In this document: one piece after another, positions 22,510-31,958 of the stretch
Layout: each line of letters starts with the position of its first letter
Numbering within the stretch: position 1 is the first letter of the stretch
Position numbers and translations under genes: made by a program
The notes under the pieces: generated by a model
Told to the model about the DNA's origin: nothing
What the model saw: only the letters and a program-made list of their open reading frames with translations
Databases searched by the model: none
Source of the DNA: Haloprofundus salinisoli
GTDB lineage: Archaea; Halobacteriota; Halobacteria; Halobacteriales; Haloferacaceae
Assembly: GCF_020097815.1 (NCBI RefSeq)
Contig: NZ_CP083663.1
Coordinates: forward strand, 558,001 to 622,000
Length of the DNA stretch: 64,000 bases
Direction: 5' to 3'

Positions 22510-23940
22510 CTATCCGAGGCTCCCCTCCATCTCGAGTTCGACGAGGCGGTTGAGTTCGACCGCGTACTCGATGGGCAGCTCCTCCGTGATGGGCTCGATG
22601 AAGCCCGAGACGATCATCTGCTTGGCGTCGTCGTCGTCGAGACCGCGCGACTGGAGGTAGAAGATGTCCTCGTCGCCGATCTTGCCGACGGTCGCCTCGT
22701 GGGCGACGTCGACGCGCGACTCGTTGATCTCCATGTACGGCATCGTGTCCGAGGTGGACTCGTTGTCGAACATCAGCGCGTCACACTCGACGGCCGTCGA
22801 GGAGTCGTGCGCGCCGTCGGCGATGTGGACGAGACCGCGGTAGTTCGTCCGGCCGCCGTCCTTCGAGATGGACTTGGACTCGATGGTCGACTTCGTCTCG
22901 GGGGCGTTGTGGTACACCTTCGCGCCGGTGTCGATGTTCTGGCCCTCGCCCGCGAACGCGATGGTGATGTGGTTGTCGGACGCGCCGCGGCCCTTCAGGA
23001 TGGACGCGGGGTAGAGCATCGTCGCCTTCGAGCCCATGGAGCCGGAAATCCACTCCATGCGGCCGCCCTTCTCGACGATGGCGCGCTTGGTGTTGAGGTT
23101 GTAGGTGTTCTTCGACCAGTTCTGCACGGTGGAGTACTGGACGTGAGCGTCCTCGCCGACGAACACTTCGACGCCGCCGGAGTGGAGGTTGAACGCCGAG
23201 TACTTCGGCGCGGAACAGCCCTCGATGTAGTGGACCTCCGAGCCCTTCTCCGCGACGATGAGCGTGTGCTCGAACTGGCCCATCCCCTCGGAGTTCATCC
23301 GGAAGTACGCCTGCACGGGCATGTCGACGGTGGTGTCCTCGGGGACGTAGACGAACGACCCGCCGGACCAGATCGCGCCGTGGAGCGCGGCGAACTTGTT
23401 GTCGCTCGGGGGGACGCACTTCGTCATGAAGTACTCCTTGACGATGTCCTCGTGCTCCTGGACCGCCTGGTCCATGTTCATGAAGACGACGCCCTTCTCC
23501 TCCCACTGCTCCTGCATGTTCTGGTAGACGACCTCGGACTCGTACTGCGCGCCGACGCCCGAGAGCGCGTTCTTCTCGGCTTCCGGGATGCCGAGTTTGT
23601 CGAACGTGTCCTTGATCTCGTCCGGCAGGTCCGTCCAGTCGTCGACGCTGCCGCGCGTCTCGACGTCCGGTCGGATGTACGGGATGATCTGGTTGACGTC
23701 GACCTCCGAGAGGTCCGGCTGGCCGGGCCAGTCGGTCGGCATCGGCATCTTCTGGAACTGCTTGAGCGCGCGGAGACGCCGCTGCAGCATCCACTCGGGC
23801 TCGTCTTTGTCTTCGGAGATGACCCGGATGGTCTCCTCCGTGAGACCCTTGTCGGCTTGGAAGGAGGACTTCTGCTCCTTCTTGAACTCGAAGCGGGCCT
23901 CGGTGTCTGTCTCTTTCAGGTGGTCTTGTTCTGAACTCAT
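22510..23940 (-). CDS. sufB: SufB, Fe-S cluster scaffold
   Basis: 476 residues, the usual length. N-terminal TEETIRVISEDKDEPEWMLQ is the SufB signature. The central beta-helix contains PVQAYFRMNSEGMGQFEHTL and HYIEGCSAPKYSAFNLHSGG, with the conserved Cys. The C-terminal part reads VAHEATVGKIGDEDIFYLQS. SufB carries the nascent Fe-S cluster, with SufC and SufD as partners. It follows sufC by 34 bp and abuts sufD. As usual in haloarchaea, no sufS or sufE is in the operon. Confidence 0.95.
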   Translation of the reverse strand: MSSEQDHLKETDTEARFEFKKEQKSSFQADKGLTEETIRVISEDKDEPEWMLQRRLRALKQFQKMPMPTDWPGQPDLSEVDVNQIIPYIRPDVETRGSVDDWTDLPDEIKDTFDKLGIPEAEKNALSGVGAQYESEVVYQNMQEQWEEKGVVFMNMDQAVQEHEDIVKEYFMTKCVPPSDNKFAALHGAIWSGGSFVYVPEDTTVDMPVQAYFRMNSEGMGQFEHTLIVAEKGSEVHYIEGCSAPKYSAFNLHSGGVEVFVGEDAHVQYSTVQNWSKNTYNLNTKRAIVEKGGRMEWISGSMGSKATMLYPASILKGRGASDNHITIAFAGEGQNIDTGAKVYHNAPETKSTIESKSISKDGGRTNYRGLVHIADGAHDSSTAVECDALMFDNESTSDTMPYMEINESRVDVAHEATVGKIGDEDIFYLQSRGLDDDDAKQMIVSGFIEPITEELPIEYAVELNRLVELEMEGSLG

Positions 23941-23974
23941 GGTTAGTTAGATTGGTGTAGCTGGCGCAGCCTTA

Positions 23975-24886
23975 TCAGGCTGTCTCGTAGGTCTGCTCAC
24001 GGACCCAGTCGTATCCCTTGTCCTCGAGTTTGACGGCGAGCTCCGGGCCGCCCTCCATGACGACCTGGCCGTCGAGCATGATGTGGACGACGTCGGGTTC
24101 GACGTAGTCGAGGATGCGCTGGTAGTGCGTGATCTGCAGGATACCGGTGCCTTGCTCGTCGCGAAGCGCGTTGATACCCTCGGAGACGTCCTGCAAGCGG
24201 TCGATGTCGAGACCGGAGTCGATCTCGTCGAGCACGGCGAGAGAGGGCTCGAGAATCGCTGCCTGCAGCACCTCGTTCTGCTTCTTTTCGCCGCCGGAGA
24301 AGCCCGCGTTGAGGTAACGCTGGGCGAACTTCTCGTCCATGTCGAGCAGTTCCATCTTCTCCTTCAGGAGCTGCTGGAACTCGGCAACACCGACTTCGCC
24401 CTCGTCGGCGGGGCCCTCCATCGGGGAGGTGTCGTAGCCCGACTCCTCTTCTTCGCCGTCGTCTCCTTCCGCTTCTTCGAACAGCTCCTCGCGCTCTTCG
24501 AGTTTGGCGTTGAGCGCCTGGCGGAGGAAGTTCGTCATCGTGACGCCCTCGATCTCGGCGGGATACTGGAAGCCGAGGAAGATGCCGAGCGCCGCGCGCT
24601 CGTTCGGTTCCAGTTCGAGCAGATTCCACGTGCGCTTGTCCTCGGGAATCTCGAAGTCGTCGCCGAACTCGTTCTCGCCGAGGTGGAGCAGAATCTCGCC
24701 GTCGGTGACCTCGTAGGCGGGGTGCCCGGCGATGATCTTCGCCGTGGTCGATTTCCCCGACCCGTTCGGCCCCATCAGGGCGTGTATCTCGCCGGATTTG
24801 ACTTCCAAGTCGACGCCCCGGAGAATCTCCTCTCCGTCCTCGACCGCGACCTCTGCATGGAGGTTCTTGATTTCGAGTGTTGCCAT
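23975..24886 (-). CDS. sufC: SufC, ATPase of the SufBCD complex
   Basis: 303 residues; bacterial SufC is about 250. Walker A is GPNGSGKST (residues 39-47), the ABC signature FSGGEKKQNEV and Walker B LAVLDEIDSGLDID. The extra length is an acidic insert of about 45 residues (EEAEGDDGEEEESGYDTSPM) in the helical region, typical of haloarchaeal copies. It powers conformational change in SufB-SufD. First gene of the operon; a 226-bp space separates it from polB. Confidence 0.95.
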   Translation of the reverse strand: MATLEIKNLHAEVAVEDGEEILRGVDLEVKSGEIHALMGPNGSGKSTTAKIIAGHPAYEVTDGEILLHLGENEFGDDFEIPEDKRTWNLLELEPNERAALGIFLGFQYPAEIEGVTMTNFLRQALNAKLEEREELFEEAEGDDGEEEESGYDTSPMEGPADEGEVGVAEFQQLLKEKMELLDMDEKFAQRYLNAGFSGGEKKQNEVLQAAILEPSLAVLDEIDSGLDIDRLQDVSEGINALRDEQGTGILQITHYQRILDYVEPDVVHIMLDGQVVMEGGPELAVKLEDKGYDWVREQTYETA

Positions 24887-25112
24887 TGTTATGTGTTCCT
24901 CGTGTTCGAGCGTGGGGGCTTGCGCCCATTAATGCTTACGCATTCACCCCCTACCGCTTCCGCTGTGAGAAAATTTGTTTTCGGTATCGGAAATCCTCGA
25001 CGACAGAATCTCTGTCCGAGGGTTACCCCGTCGGAAGCGAGGACAGTGCACGCCGAGCGACCGCACGCGCGACGCCGGCGTGAGGACGAGTGGGCGTTCT
25101 CTACCGAGAGTT

Positions 25113-27824
25113 TCAGCCGAACTGCCCGAGGCCGGTCTGCTGCTGACCGCTTTTCACCTCGTCCCACGAGAGGCCGATGGCGTCGAGGACGCGACCGAGC
25201 GGGTTCTCCAGCGTCTTCTCCAGCATCGTCTCCCAGTCGACCTCGAACTCGTCGGGCACCTGGTCGGCGTACTCGAAGCAGATGACGTCCGGGTTGCGCT
25301 TGAACTCGCCGTACAGCGGGTCGGTCCGGGCGTCGAAGCCGCGCTCCCCCTCCATCTGGCGGAAGAACGCCGGGTGCACTTTCTTCAGGTAGAGTCGCTT
25401 CGGCTTCGACCCGCGCTGGAAGTTCGTCCCTAACAGCAGGTTGGCGTACTTCGCGCCGCGGACCTGCGCGCCGGCGGTGTCGTAGCTCTCGAGGCGCTTG
25501 CCGATACCGCCGGGGATGCCGATCTGGTCGAGATCGGCGTTCTGGTTCTGGAACTCGCGAATCTGGTCGTGGACGTACTCCTTGATCTCTGGCGCGTCCT
25601 CGCCGGTGACGATCATCTCGATGACCTGTTTCTGGACCCGTTTCGTGATGGGCGCGATGTCCGAGCGTTTGTACTCGAAGCCGGTGATGTCGATGTCGTC
25701 GACGTCTTTGCCCTCTTTCCAAACGATGTGGCCGGCGTAGCGCTTCTTGCGGCCCGCCTGGAAGAATCGGCGGTAGAGCTTCTCGAACTCGATCTGGAAG
25801 CGGTGCTCGTCCGCATCTAATTCTTCGCGCGCGAAGTCGTCGTAGCGGGCGTTGATGTGCTCTTCTATCTCGAACGACTGCTCGATGGCCTCCGTTTTCG
25901 AGACATCGGGGCCGAGCGCGAGCATGACGGAGTCGGTGTCGCCGTAGGCGACCTCGTAGTCGATTTCGTTCGCGGCGGTCTGCGTGAAGTCGATGACCTC
26001 CCGACCCGTCGCGGTGATGGCCGCGGCGTTCTCCTTGTCGTAGAGTCGGAACCGGTCCCAGCCCGACACCCCGTACAGCGAGTTCATGATGACTTTCACC
26101 GCCGCCTGCTGGCGGTCGTACTGCTCGTACGCGGAGGAACCGGGGTTGTGCTCGTTCCGGAGCGTCTTCTTCTCCTCGCGTTCGGTCAGCAGGTCGTCGA
26201 TCATCTCGCGCATCATCCCGTCGGGTTCGCGGCGGAAGCGCGTCCCGTTGGGCGCGCGGTACGTCTCGCCCTCGTAGTCGGGGCCGACCTTCGTCTCCGG
26301 CGAGGCGTTGATGGTCACCATGCACATCGGGTACAGCGACTTCAGGTCGAGCACCGTGACGTTCTCCTTGACGCCCGTGATGGGGTCGAACACCGCGCCG
26401 CCCTCGAACTCCTCGGCCTCCTGTTGGCCCTTCGTCGGGAGGACGAACTCGCCGTGGGCCTTGTGGAGCACGTAGACGTCCACCGCGTCGCCCGCGGTGG
26501 GGGCGTCTTCGAGCAGACAGCCGACGAACGTCCGCACCTCGTCCCAGAAGGGGATGACCTCCTGTTTCCGGTCGATTTCGACGCAGAGCTCCACGTCGCG
26601 GACGTTGTATTCGAGCAGTCGCGTCGGGTCTTCTTCCCACAGGTCGCCGATGCTGCCGGCGTAGCGCTCCTTCCCCACGTCGAGTTCGAGTTCGCCGACG
26701 GCGTCCAGGCGGTAGGACTCCAGTTCGCTGAACTGCGTCTTCTTGTAGGCGTACAACAGGTCGAAGACGACGCGACCTTTGACGTTGGGACCGCCCCAGC
26801 CGCTGCGCCACACTTCGTTCACGCGCGAGAGGCGCTCGATGCGGAGATCGTAGTCGGTGAACGCGTCGAGTTTCTCCAGTCGGTCGAGGAAGTACGGCGC
26901 GTCGAAGTCCTCGAAGTTCCAGCCGGTGAGCACGTCGGGGTCGGTCTCCTCGATGTAGGAGACGAAGGCGTCGAGCATCGCCTCCTCCTCGTCGAACGTG
27001 CGCACGTCGATGTCGGTCCTCTCGTCGTACGGCGCGTAGTCGGCGAGCGCGTCCGGAGTTTGGCCGTCGCCGTCGGGCGCTTCGTACAGCCACGCGACGT
27101 ACTCGTCGCGGTAGCTGTCGTGGCTCGTCAGACAGATGATGGGCTCTTCGCCGTCTTCGGGGAAGCCGTTGCGGTCGTCGACCTCGATGTCGAACGTGTT
27201 GACGCGGAGGTCGGCGTCGACGTCGGCGGCGACGACCTCACCGTGGGCGACCTGGAGAACGTTGTCGTCGAGACGGCGGTCGGGAACCCGGATGCCGCCG
27301 TTGATGTCCTTGTCGATGAGAAAGCGGTTCGGAAAGAGGATGTCGGCCTCGAAATGGTCGAACTCGTCGCGCATCTGCCCCACGTCTCGGGGCGTCCGGC
27401 CGACGATTTTCGTCAGTTCCTCGCCGCGGATGCTCTCGTAGCCGGCTTCGGTTCGGAGGATACTGTCCCGAGCGAGCAGTTCGTCGGTGAGCGTCTCCGT
27501 CGGCGCGTAGAAGTACGGTTCGAAGCCGAGCACGCGGACGTGCATCGGGTCGTTGTCCGGCGTCCGTCCGAACACGTGGACGACTGGGTACTCGTCGCGG
27601 CCCTGCCCCTCGACGGTGTAGTTCACCTGCGACACCATCAGTTCGAGCGTTCCGTCGGCGTCGGGGTATCTGAGTTCGTGTCTGTCGACGATCTCGTTCA
27701 CCCGCTGGCTCACGTCGCCAGCGACGGCGGCCGCTTCCGTCGTCGGTCGGCCGTCGTCGCCGTCGTCCGCCGCGTCGCTGTCCCCACCCCCGGCCCCGTA
27801 GTCGGAGAGCCCTGCCTGAGTCAT
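25113..27824 (-). CDS. polB: Family B DNA polymerase
   Basis: 903 residues, no intein. N-terminal domain; 3'-5' exonuclease with FDIEVDDRNG (ExoI) and TGWNFEDFDAPY (ExoII); polymerase motif A LDLKSLYPMCMVTINA, motif B VKVIMNSLYGVSG, and motif C AYGDTDSVML. This is the replicative or repair PolB of Euryarchaeota, acting with PCNA in the nucleus-free cytoplasm. Stop at 25113. Monocistronic by position; the upstream space holds the divergent promoter shared with the small gene at 27965. Confidence 0.95.
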   Translation of the reverse strand: MTQAGLSDYGAGGGDSDAADDGDDGRPTTEAAAVAGDVSQRVNEIVDRHELRYPDADGTLELMVSQVNYTVEGQGRDEYPVVHVFGRTPDNDPMHVRVLGFEPYFYAPTETLTDELLARDSILRTEAGYESIRGEELTKIVGRTPRDVGQMRDEFDHFEADILFPNRFLIDKDINGGIRVPDRRLDDNVLQVAHGEVVAADVDADLRVNTFDIEVDDRNGFPEDGEEPIICLTSHDSYRDEYVAWLYEAPDGDGQTPDALADYAPYDERTDIDVRTFDEEEAMLDAFVSYIEETDPDVLTGWNFEDFDAPYFLDRLEKLDAFTDYDLRIERLSRVNEVWRSGWGGPNVKGRVVFDLLYAYKKTQFSELESYRLDAVGELELDVGKERYAGSIGDLWEEDPTRLLEYNVRDVELCVEIDRKQEVIPFWDEVRTFVGCLLEDAPTAGDAVDVYVLHKAHGEFVLPTKGQQEAEEFEGGAVFDPITGVKENVTVLDLKSLYPMCMVTINASPETKVGPDYEGETYRAPNGTRFRREPDGMMREMIDDLLTEREEKKTLRNEHNPGSSAYEQYDRQQAAVKVIMNSLYGVSGWDRFRLYDKENAAAITATGREVIDFTQTAANEIDYEVAYGDTDSVMLALGPDVSKTEAIEQSFEIEEHINARYDDFAREELDADEHRFQIEFEKLYRRFFQAGRKKRYAGHIVWKEGKDVDDIDITGFEYKRSDIAPITKRVQKQVIEMIVTGEDAPEIKEYVHDQIREFQNQNADLDQIGIPGGIGKRLESYDTAGAQVRGAKYANLLLGTNFQRGSKPKRLYLKKVHPAFFRQMEGERGFDARTDPLYGEFKRNPDVICFEYADQVPDEFEVDWETMLEKTLENPLGRVLDAIGLSWDEVKSGQQQTGLGQFG

Positions 27825-27940
27825 GGCGACTGCTTGGTCACACCCGGGTAAAAAGCTCGGCTTTTCGCCGAGAGCGCCGTCTGCGGCGACACCGGACCGA
27901 CTGCCGCAATTCCGGTCACGACGGAAAAGGCTTTACCGTG

Positions 27941-27946
27941 TTATAT
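27941..27946 (+). promoter_or_regulatory. TATA-like box for the gene at 27965
   Basis: TTATAT about 24 bp ahead of the ATG at 27965, a distance fitting a leaderless transcript in haloarchaea. This supports 27965 over the upstream ATG at 27953. Confidence 0.45.
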
Positions 27947-27964
27947 CATACCATGGGTGTGACG

Positions 27965-28153
27965 ATGTCCGACCGGAGAGACGACCAGTGGTGGGACAGC
28001 GCAGATACTACGCAGCAGTCGCTGCAAGCGCCCGACGGCGTCGATAACGTCGAGACGTATCGGGTAGACGACGGCGTCGTCTTCTACGACGCACAGAACC
28101 CCCTCGCGTGGATGCAGACGACGCGAGCCGTCACGCTGCGAGAGCAGGCATAG
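27965..28153 (+). CDS. Small haloarchaeal protein, unknown
   Basis: 62 residues from the ATG at 27965 (MSDRRDDQWWDSADTTQQSL). It continues with VETYRVDDGVVFYDAQNPLA and ends TTRAVTLREQA. It is acidic with paired tryptophans. This is a small conserved haloarchaeal family of unknown function (probably the one listed as DUF7331, from memory). It is divergent from polB and 56 bp ahead of the WGDP-repeat gene. Confidence 0.7.
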   Translation: MSDRRDDQWWDSADTTQQSLQAPDGVDNVETYRVDDGVVFYDAQNPLAWMQTTRAVTLREQA

Positions 28154-28180
28154 CCCGACCGAACTTCGAACCCCGAACCC

Positions 28181-28186
28181 TTATTC
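28181..28186 (+). promoter_or_regulatory. TATA-like box for the gene at 28210
   Basis: TTATTC at 24-29 bp ahead of the GTG at 28210. It decides the start, because an ATG at 28108 lies inside the preceding gene. Confidence 0.45.
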
Positions 28187-28209
28187 TCGACGCCCGCTTC
28201 GACCGTTCT

Positions 28210-28740
28210 GTGCCCTTCGACCTGCGGTCCGACGATTCGGACGAGACGGACGAGTCCGACCCCGAAGACCGCTGGGGCGATCCCGAGAAGGAACTGAACC
28301 GCTGGGGTGACCCCGAGGAGAAGTGGAAGCGGTGGGGCGACCCCGAACGGGACCTTCCGAACGTCCCCGAGGCACCGAAACCCGCCACGCCCGAGGGCGA
28401 AGCCGACTCCGAACTCGCCACGACGTTCTGGGTGAGCGTCGTCCTCGTCAACGTGGGCGTCGGCGCGCTCTCACTCGGCGCGATGTTCGCCTACTTCCGC
28501 GGGCAGTGGCGACTCGGCGGGGGCCTCGTCGTCGTCGGCCTGTTCCTGCTCCTCCGAACGTACCAGCGGTACAAACAGTTCCGCGAGGAGCGGGCGGCGA
28601 ACGACGACGTCCCCTCGGTGGAGACCGACGAGGGCGACAGGGGTGACGAAGACGACGAAAACGACGGAGGCGACGAGGACGACGAAGACGACGAGAGCGC
28701 GGAACTCTCCCCCGAGACGTCCGAGAACCCCGACTCGTAG
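28210..28740 (+). CDS. WGDP-repeat two-TM acidic protein
   Basis: 176 residues from a GTG at 28210. The cytosolic head has three exact 10-residue repeats, RWGDP at residues 21, 31 and 41 (RWGDPEKELN, RWGDPEEKWK, RWGDPERDLP). Two helices follow (TTFWVSVVLVNVGVGALSLG; LGGGLVVVGLFLLLR). The tail is extremely acidic (GDEDDENDGGDEDDEDDES). Known only from haloarchaea; function unknown. The repeated Trp-Gly-Asp-Pro head is a likely protein-binding array. Confidence 0.75.
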   Translation: MPFDLRSDDSDETDESDPEDRWGDPEKELNRWGDPEEKWKRWGDPERDLPNVPEAPKPATPEGEADSELATTFWVSVVLVNVGVGALSLGAMFAYFRGQWRLGGGLVVVGLFLLLRTYQRYKQFREERAANDDVPSVETDEGDRGDEDDENDGGDEDDEDDESAELSPETSENPDS

Positions 28741-28825
28741 GCGTCGCATCCGCCGCCCACGGCGGTTCCCGGTCCACTGTGCCGCGGACGAAATCGCTAA
28801 TCCGCTCGACGTTGACAGTCCACTC

Positions 28826-29251
28826 ATGCAGACCGTCCGCGACGAGGATGGACGACGGTATCTTCTGTTAAAACGGTCGAGCGAATCGAGCCGCGTCCGC
28901 GACCCCGAGACCGGCGAGGAGCGGCACCTCTCCAACGACACGTTCGAGGTCGTCGACGAGGAGTCGCCGCTGGTCGACGCCGCGTCGAGCGTCCCCGAGT
29001 CGGTTCGCCGCGTGCTCTCGGCCACACACGACGACCGCTCGCTCGGACTGCTCGTCGAACTCGTCGACCGCGGACCGCTGTCGGTGCTCGAACTACTGGA
29101 TTCGTACGACTTCTGCGAGAGCGACCTCCTCGGTCTGCTCACCGAGTTCCGCGCCGCTGGTCTCGTCGACGAAGCCGAGAGCTACGGCGAACGCGGATAC
29201 GACGCTACAGAACTGGCCCGCGAGGGCGTCACACGGATTCGAGACGACTGA
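28826..29251 (+). CDS. Winged-helix-like haloarchaeal protein, unknown
   Basis: 141 residues from the ATG at 28826; the much longer open frame upstream (from 28643) overlaps the preceding gene's acidic tail and is not protein-like. The N-terminal 40 residues form a beta-rich cap (TVRDEDGRRYLLLKRSSESS; VRDPETGEERHLS). The C-terminal 70 residues resemble a helix-turn-helix (SVLELLDSYDFCESDLLGLL; GLVDEAESYGERGYDATEL). It is convergent with rad50 with an 8-bp gap. Possibly a regulator, but this is inferred from fold only. Confidence 0.7.
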   Translation: MQTVRDEDGRRYLLLKRSSESSRVRDPETGEERHLSNDTFEVVDEESPLVDAASSVPESVRRVLSATHDDRSLGLLVELVDRGPLSVLELLDSYDFCESDLLGLLTEFRAAGLVDEAESYGERGYDATELAREGVTRIRDD

Positions 29252-29258
29252 ACGCGAC

Positions 29259-31958
29259 TCAGTCGTCGGCGACCGATTCGACGGCCGAGAGCCCGGCCGT
29301 CTCCTCGTGGCGAACCGTCGAGCGGTTGCTCGTCGGGTTCTTCTCGACGGTCACGAGGTCGTCGGCCGCGCCGACGAGTTCGTCGTCGTGGCTGACGATG
29401 ATTATCTGCCGGACGCCGAAGCCGCGCATCTCCTCGACCAAGTCGACCAGACGGCCGACGTGCCCCGAGTCGAGGAAGACGGTCGGTTCGTCGAGGATGA
29501 GCGGCGGCGTCGGAGCCGCCCCCTCGATACCCTCGGCCAAGAGGCGGTAGATGGCGCACCGAAGCGAGAGGTTGAACAGCGCGCGCTCACCGCCGGATAG
29601 CTGCTCGGGGTCGAGCGCCCGACCGTCTTTCTGGTAGACGGTGAGTTCGTACTCGCCGTCGAGGCGGATTCGGGCGTAGGCGTCGTTGGCGTAGACGAGG
29701 TCGAACGTCTCGTTGAGCATCCGTTCGAGCGTCTCCACGTTGCGCTGGCGGAGTTCCGCGCGCAGGTCGCCGTACATCGCCTCCAGCTCCTCGGTCTCCT
29801 CGTGGAGCGATTCGAGCGCCTCGACGCGTTCGGCGACGTGGCCGCGCTTCTCCCGCAGCTCTTCGAGGCGCTCGATATCGGTCTTTGCGCCGCCGATGTC
29901 GTTGTCGAGTTTCGTTCGCTTTTCGGCCAGCGACGCCAGTTCGTTGTCGACCTGTTCGAGGTACTGTTCGGCGTTCGACCTCCGCTCTTTGGCCTGTTGA
30001 ATCTGGGACTCGTCGACGCCGTCGCGGAGTTCGCGGCGGCGACGCTGCTTCTCCGTCAAACGCTCTCGCCGCTCGTCGTTGAGTTCGTCGAGGTCCGACC
30101 GCCGCTCGGAGAGACGGTCGAGTCTCGCTTCGGCGTCCGCGATCTCGCCGCGGAGCGACTGGACGCGTTCGAGGCGCTCTTCGCTCGCCTTCACGCCCTC
30201 TCGTTCCGTCTCCAGTTCCGCGATGTTCTCGCGAGTCTCCTCGGCGCGCGACGCCGTCTGCTCGGCGGCCTCTCGGAGTTCTTCGGCTTTCTCCCCGTGT
30301 TCTTCCGCCGCGCTTCGCGCCGTCTCCGCCTGCTCGACTTTCTCGGCGAGCGTGTTCTCGCGTTGGTCGATGAGGCTCGTGACGCTGTCGCGGCGCTCGC
30401 GCAGCCGCCCGAGTTCGTTCTCGGCTTCGACGAGCTTCTCCGCGCCGTCGATGTCGCCGTCGAGCGACGCGATCTCCGCTTCGAGCGCCTCGCGTTCGGC
30501 GTCGAGTTCTTCGACGCGAGCGCGGTCCTCGTCGAGGGTATCGACGTGCGGCGAGTCGTCGACGGGCTGCCCGCACTCGGGGCATTTCCCCTCGTCCAAC
30601 AGCCGGCGTGCCTCCTCGACGCGCTGACGGGTCGACCGGAGCTTCGTCCGAACCGTCTCGAGGTCGTCGCGGAGCGACGACTTCTCCTCACGAAGGTCGG
30701 CGAGGTGCGCCGAGGCGTCGCCGCGGTCGACGGGCGCCTCCTCGAACGTCGCTTCGAGGTCGTCTATCTGTGTGTCGATCTCGCCGAGCGCCTCCCGGCG
30801 GTCGTCGAGTTCGGATTCGCCCGTCTCGTGCTCTGCCTCCAGTTCCTCGGCGCGCGTCCGCTTCTGTTCGGCACGCGATTCGAGGTCCGTCGCTTTCTCC
30901 GCGAGGTTCGACGACTGGTTCTCGAACCCCTGGGCGTTCTCGCGCAGTTCCTGTATCGACTCGGTGAGTTCCTCGTTGCGCGTCGAGAGCGCGGTCAGTC
31001 GCGCGGAGATGGCGTCGTCGTCAACGGCGTCCAACTCGCTCTCGGCGACTGCGTCGGTGACCGTCGATGTCAGTTCGTCGGCCCGCTCTCGCACCTCCCG
31101 CGCGTTCTCGCGGAGCGTCTCTCGTTTCTCCTCCGTCTCGGCGATGTCGGATTTCAGCGACTCGATGTCGTCGGCGAGTTCTGCGAGTTCGGCCCGTTTT
31201 TCCTCGTAGTCGTCGAGCGTCTCGACGGCTTCGTCCCGGCTCTTCTTTGCCTTCTCGCGCTGGGTCTCGTACCGTTCGATGGCCGCCTTGAGTTCGCCCA
31301 GTTCCGTCTGCAGCGCGTTCAGTCGGTCGTAGGGGTTCGTCTCCTCTTTCTCTTCGACCTGCGACGAGAGTTCGCGGAGACCACCGCGTTTGTCGCCGAG
31401 GACGTCCTCGACGCCGAGACGCGCGCTCCGCGCCCGTTCGCGGTACTCCTCCAGTTTTCCCAACTGGAGCAGGTCGTCTATCATGTCCTGGCGCTCGCCC
31501 GGCGACGCGTTGATGAGTTTGTTCACCTCGCCCTGGCGGACGTATGCGCAGTTGACGAACGCGTCCGCGTCCATCCGCAGCAGGTTGACGACGAACTTCC
31601 GCACATCGCGTGCGCCGTCGACGCTGCCGTCGGGGACCGCCGAGCCTTCGAGAACGCACTTTGCCGTCGTCGCCCGGTCGCCCGAGAGACGAATCCGGCG
31701 TTCGACGTGGTAGCTCTCACCCGCGTGCGTGAACCACAGTTCGACTTCGGACTCCTCTTCGCCGTTCGTCACCACGTCTTCGAGCGTTTGGGTGCTGTCG
31801 AGCGCTTTCGACCCGTAGAGCGCGAAGAAACACGCCTCCAAGAGCGAGGACTTCCCGCTGCCGTTGAGGCCGTGGATGACAGTCACGCCCTCGTCGAGTT
31901 CGAGGTCGGTGTCGGCGTACGGTTTGAAGTTTTTCAGCCGGATGCGGTCGAATCTCAC
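29259..31958 (-). CDS. rad50: Rad50 double-strand-break repair ATPase
   Basis: 899 residues. Walker A at G30-S38 (GLNGSGKSS); long coiled coils with EEKEE/ELEAE runs on both sides of a zinc hook C459-P-E-C462 (GKCPECGQPVDD); signature LSGGERALFNLSLR; Walker B LILDEPTVFLD; D-loop region. With Mre11 it tethers and processes DNA ends; in haloarchaea it restrains homologous recombination and compacts the nucleoid after damage. Its ATG overlaps the mre11 stop by 4 bp, so the two are translationally coupled. Confidence 0.96.
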   Translation of the reverse strand: MRFDRIRLKNFKPYADTDLELDEGVTVIHGLNGSGKSSLLEACFFALYGSKALDSTQTLEDVVTNGEEESEVELWFTHAGESYHVERRIRLSGDRATTAKCVLEGSAVPDGSVDGARDVRKFVVNLLRMDADAFVNCAYVRQGEVNKLINASPGERQDMIDDLLQLGKLEEYRERARSARLGVEDVLGDKRGGLRELSSQVEEKEETNPYDRLNALQTELGELKAAIERYETQREKAKKSRDEAVETLDDYEEKRAELAELADDIESLKSDIAETEEKRETLRENAREVRERADELTSTVTDAVAESELDAVDDDAISARLTALSTRNEELTESIQELRENAQGFENQSSNLAEKATDLESRAEQKRTRAEELEAEHETGESELDDRREALGEIDTQIDDLEATFEEAPVDRGDASAHLADLREEKSSLRDDLETVRTKLRSTRQRVEEARRLLDEGKCPECGQPVDDSPHVDTLDEDRARVEELDAEREALEAEIASLDGDIDGAEKLVEAENELGRLRERRDSVTSLIDQRENTLAEKVEQAETARSAAEEHGEKAEELREAAEQTASRAEETRENIAELETEREGVKASEERLERVQSLRGEIADAEARLDRLSERRSDLDELNDERRERLTEKQRRRRELRDGVDESQIQQAKERRSNAEQYLEQVDNELASLAEKRTKLDNDIGGAKTDIERLEELREKRGHVAERVEALESLHEETEELEAMYGDLRAELRQRNVETLERMLNETFDLVYANDAYARIRLDGEYELTVYQKDGRALDPEQLSGGERALFNLSLRCAIYRLLAEGIEGAAPTPPLILDEPTVFLDSGHVGRLVDLVEEMRGFGVRQIIIVSHDDELVGAADDLVTVEKNPTSNRSTVRHEETAGLSAVESVADD

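Noticed and set aside
21076-23934. Very long open frame antisense to sufD and sufB
   Set aside because: Composition mirrors codons of sufB/sufD (Val/Arg/Leu rich); no motif. Shadow.
25857-27851. Long open frame antisense to polB
   Set aside because: Shadow of the G+C-rich DNA polymerase gene; no recognisable fold.
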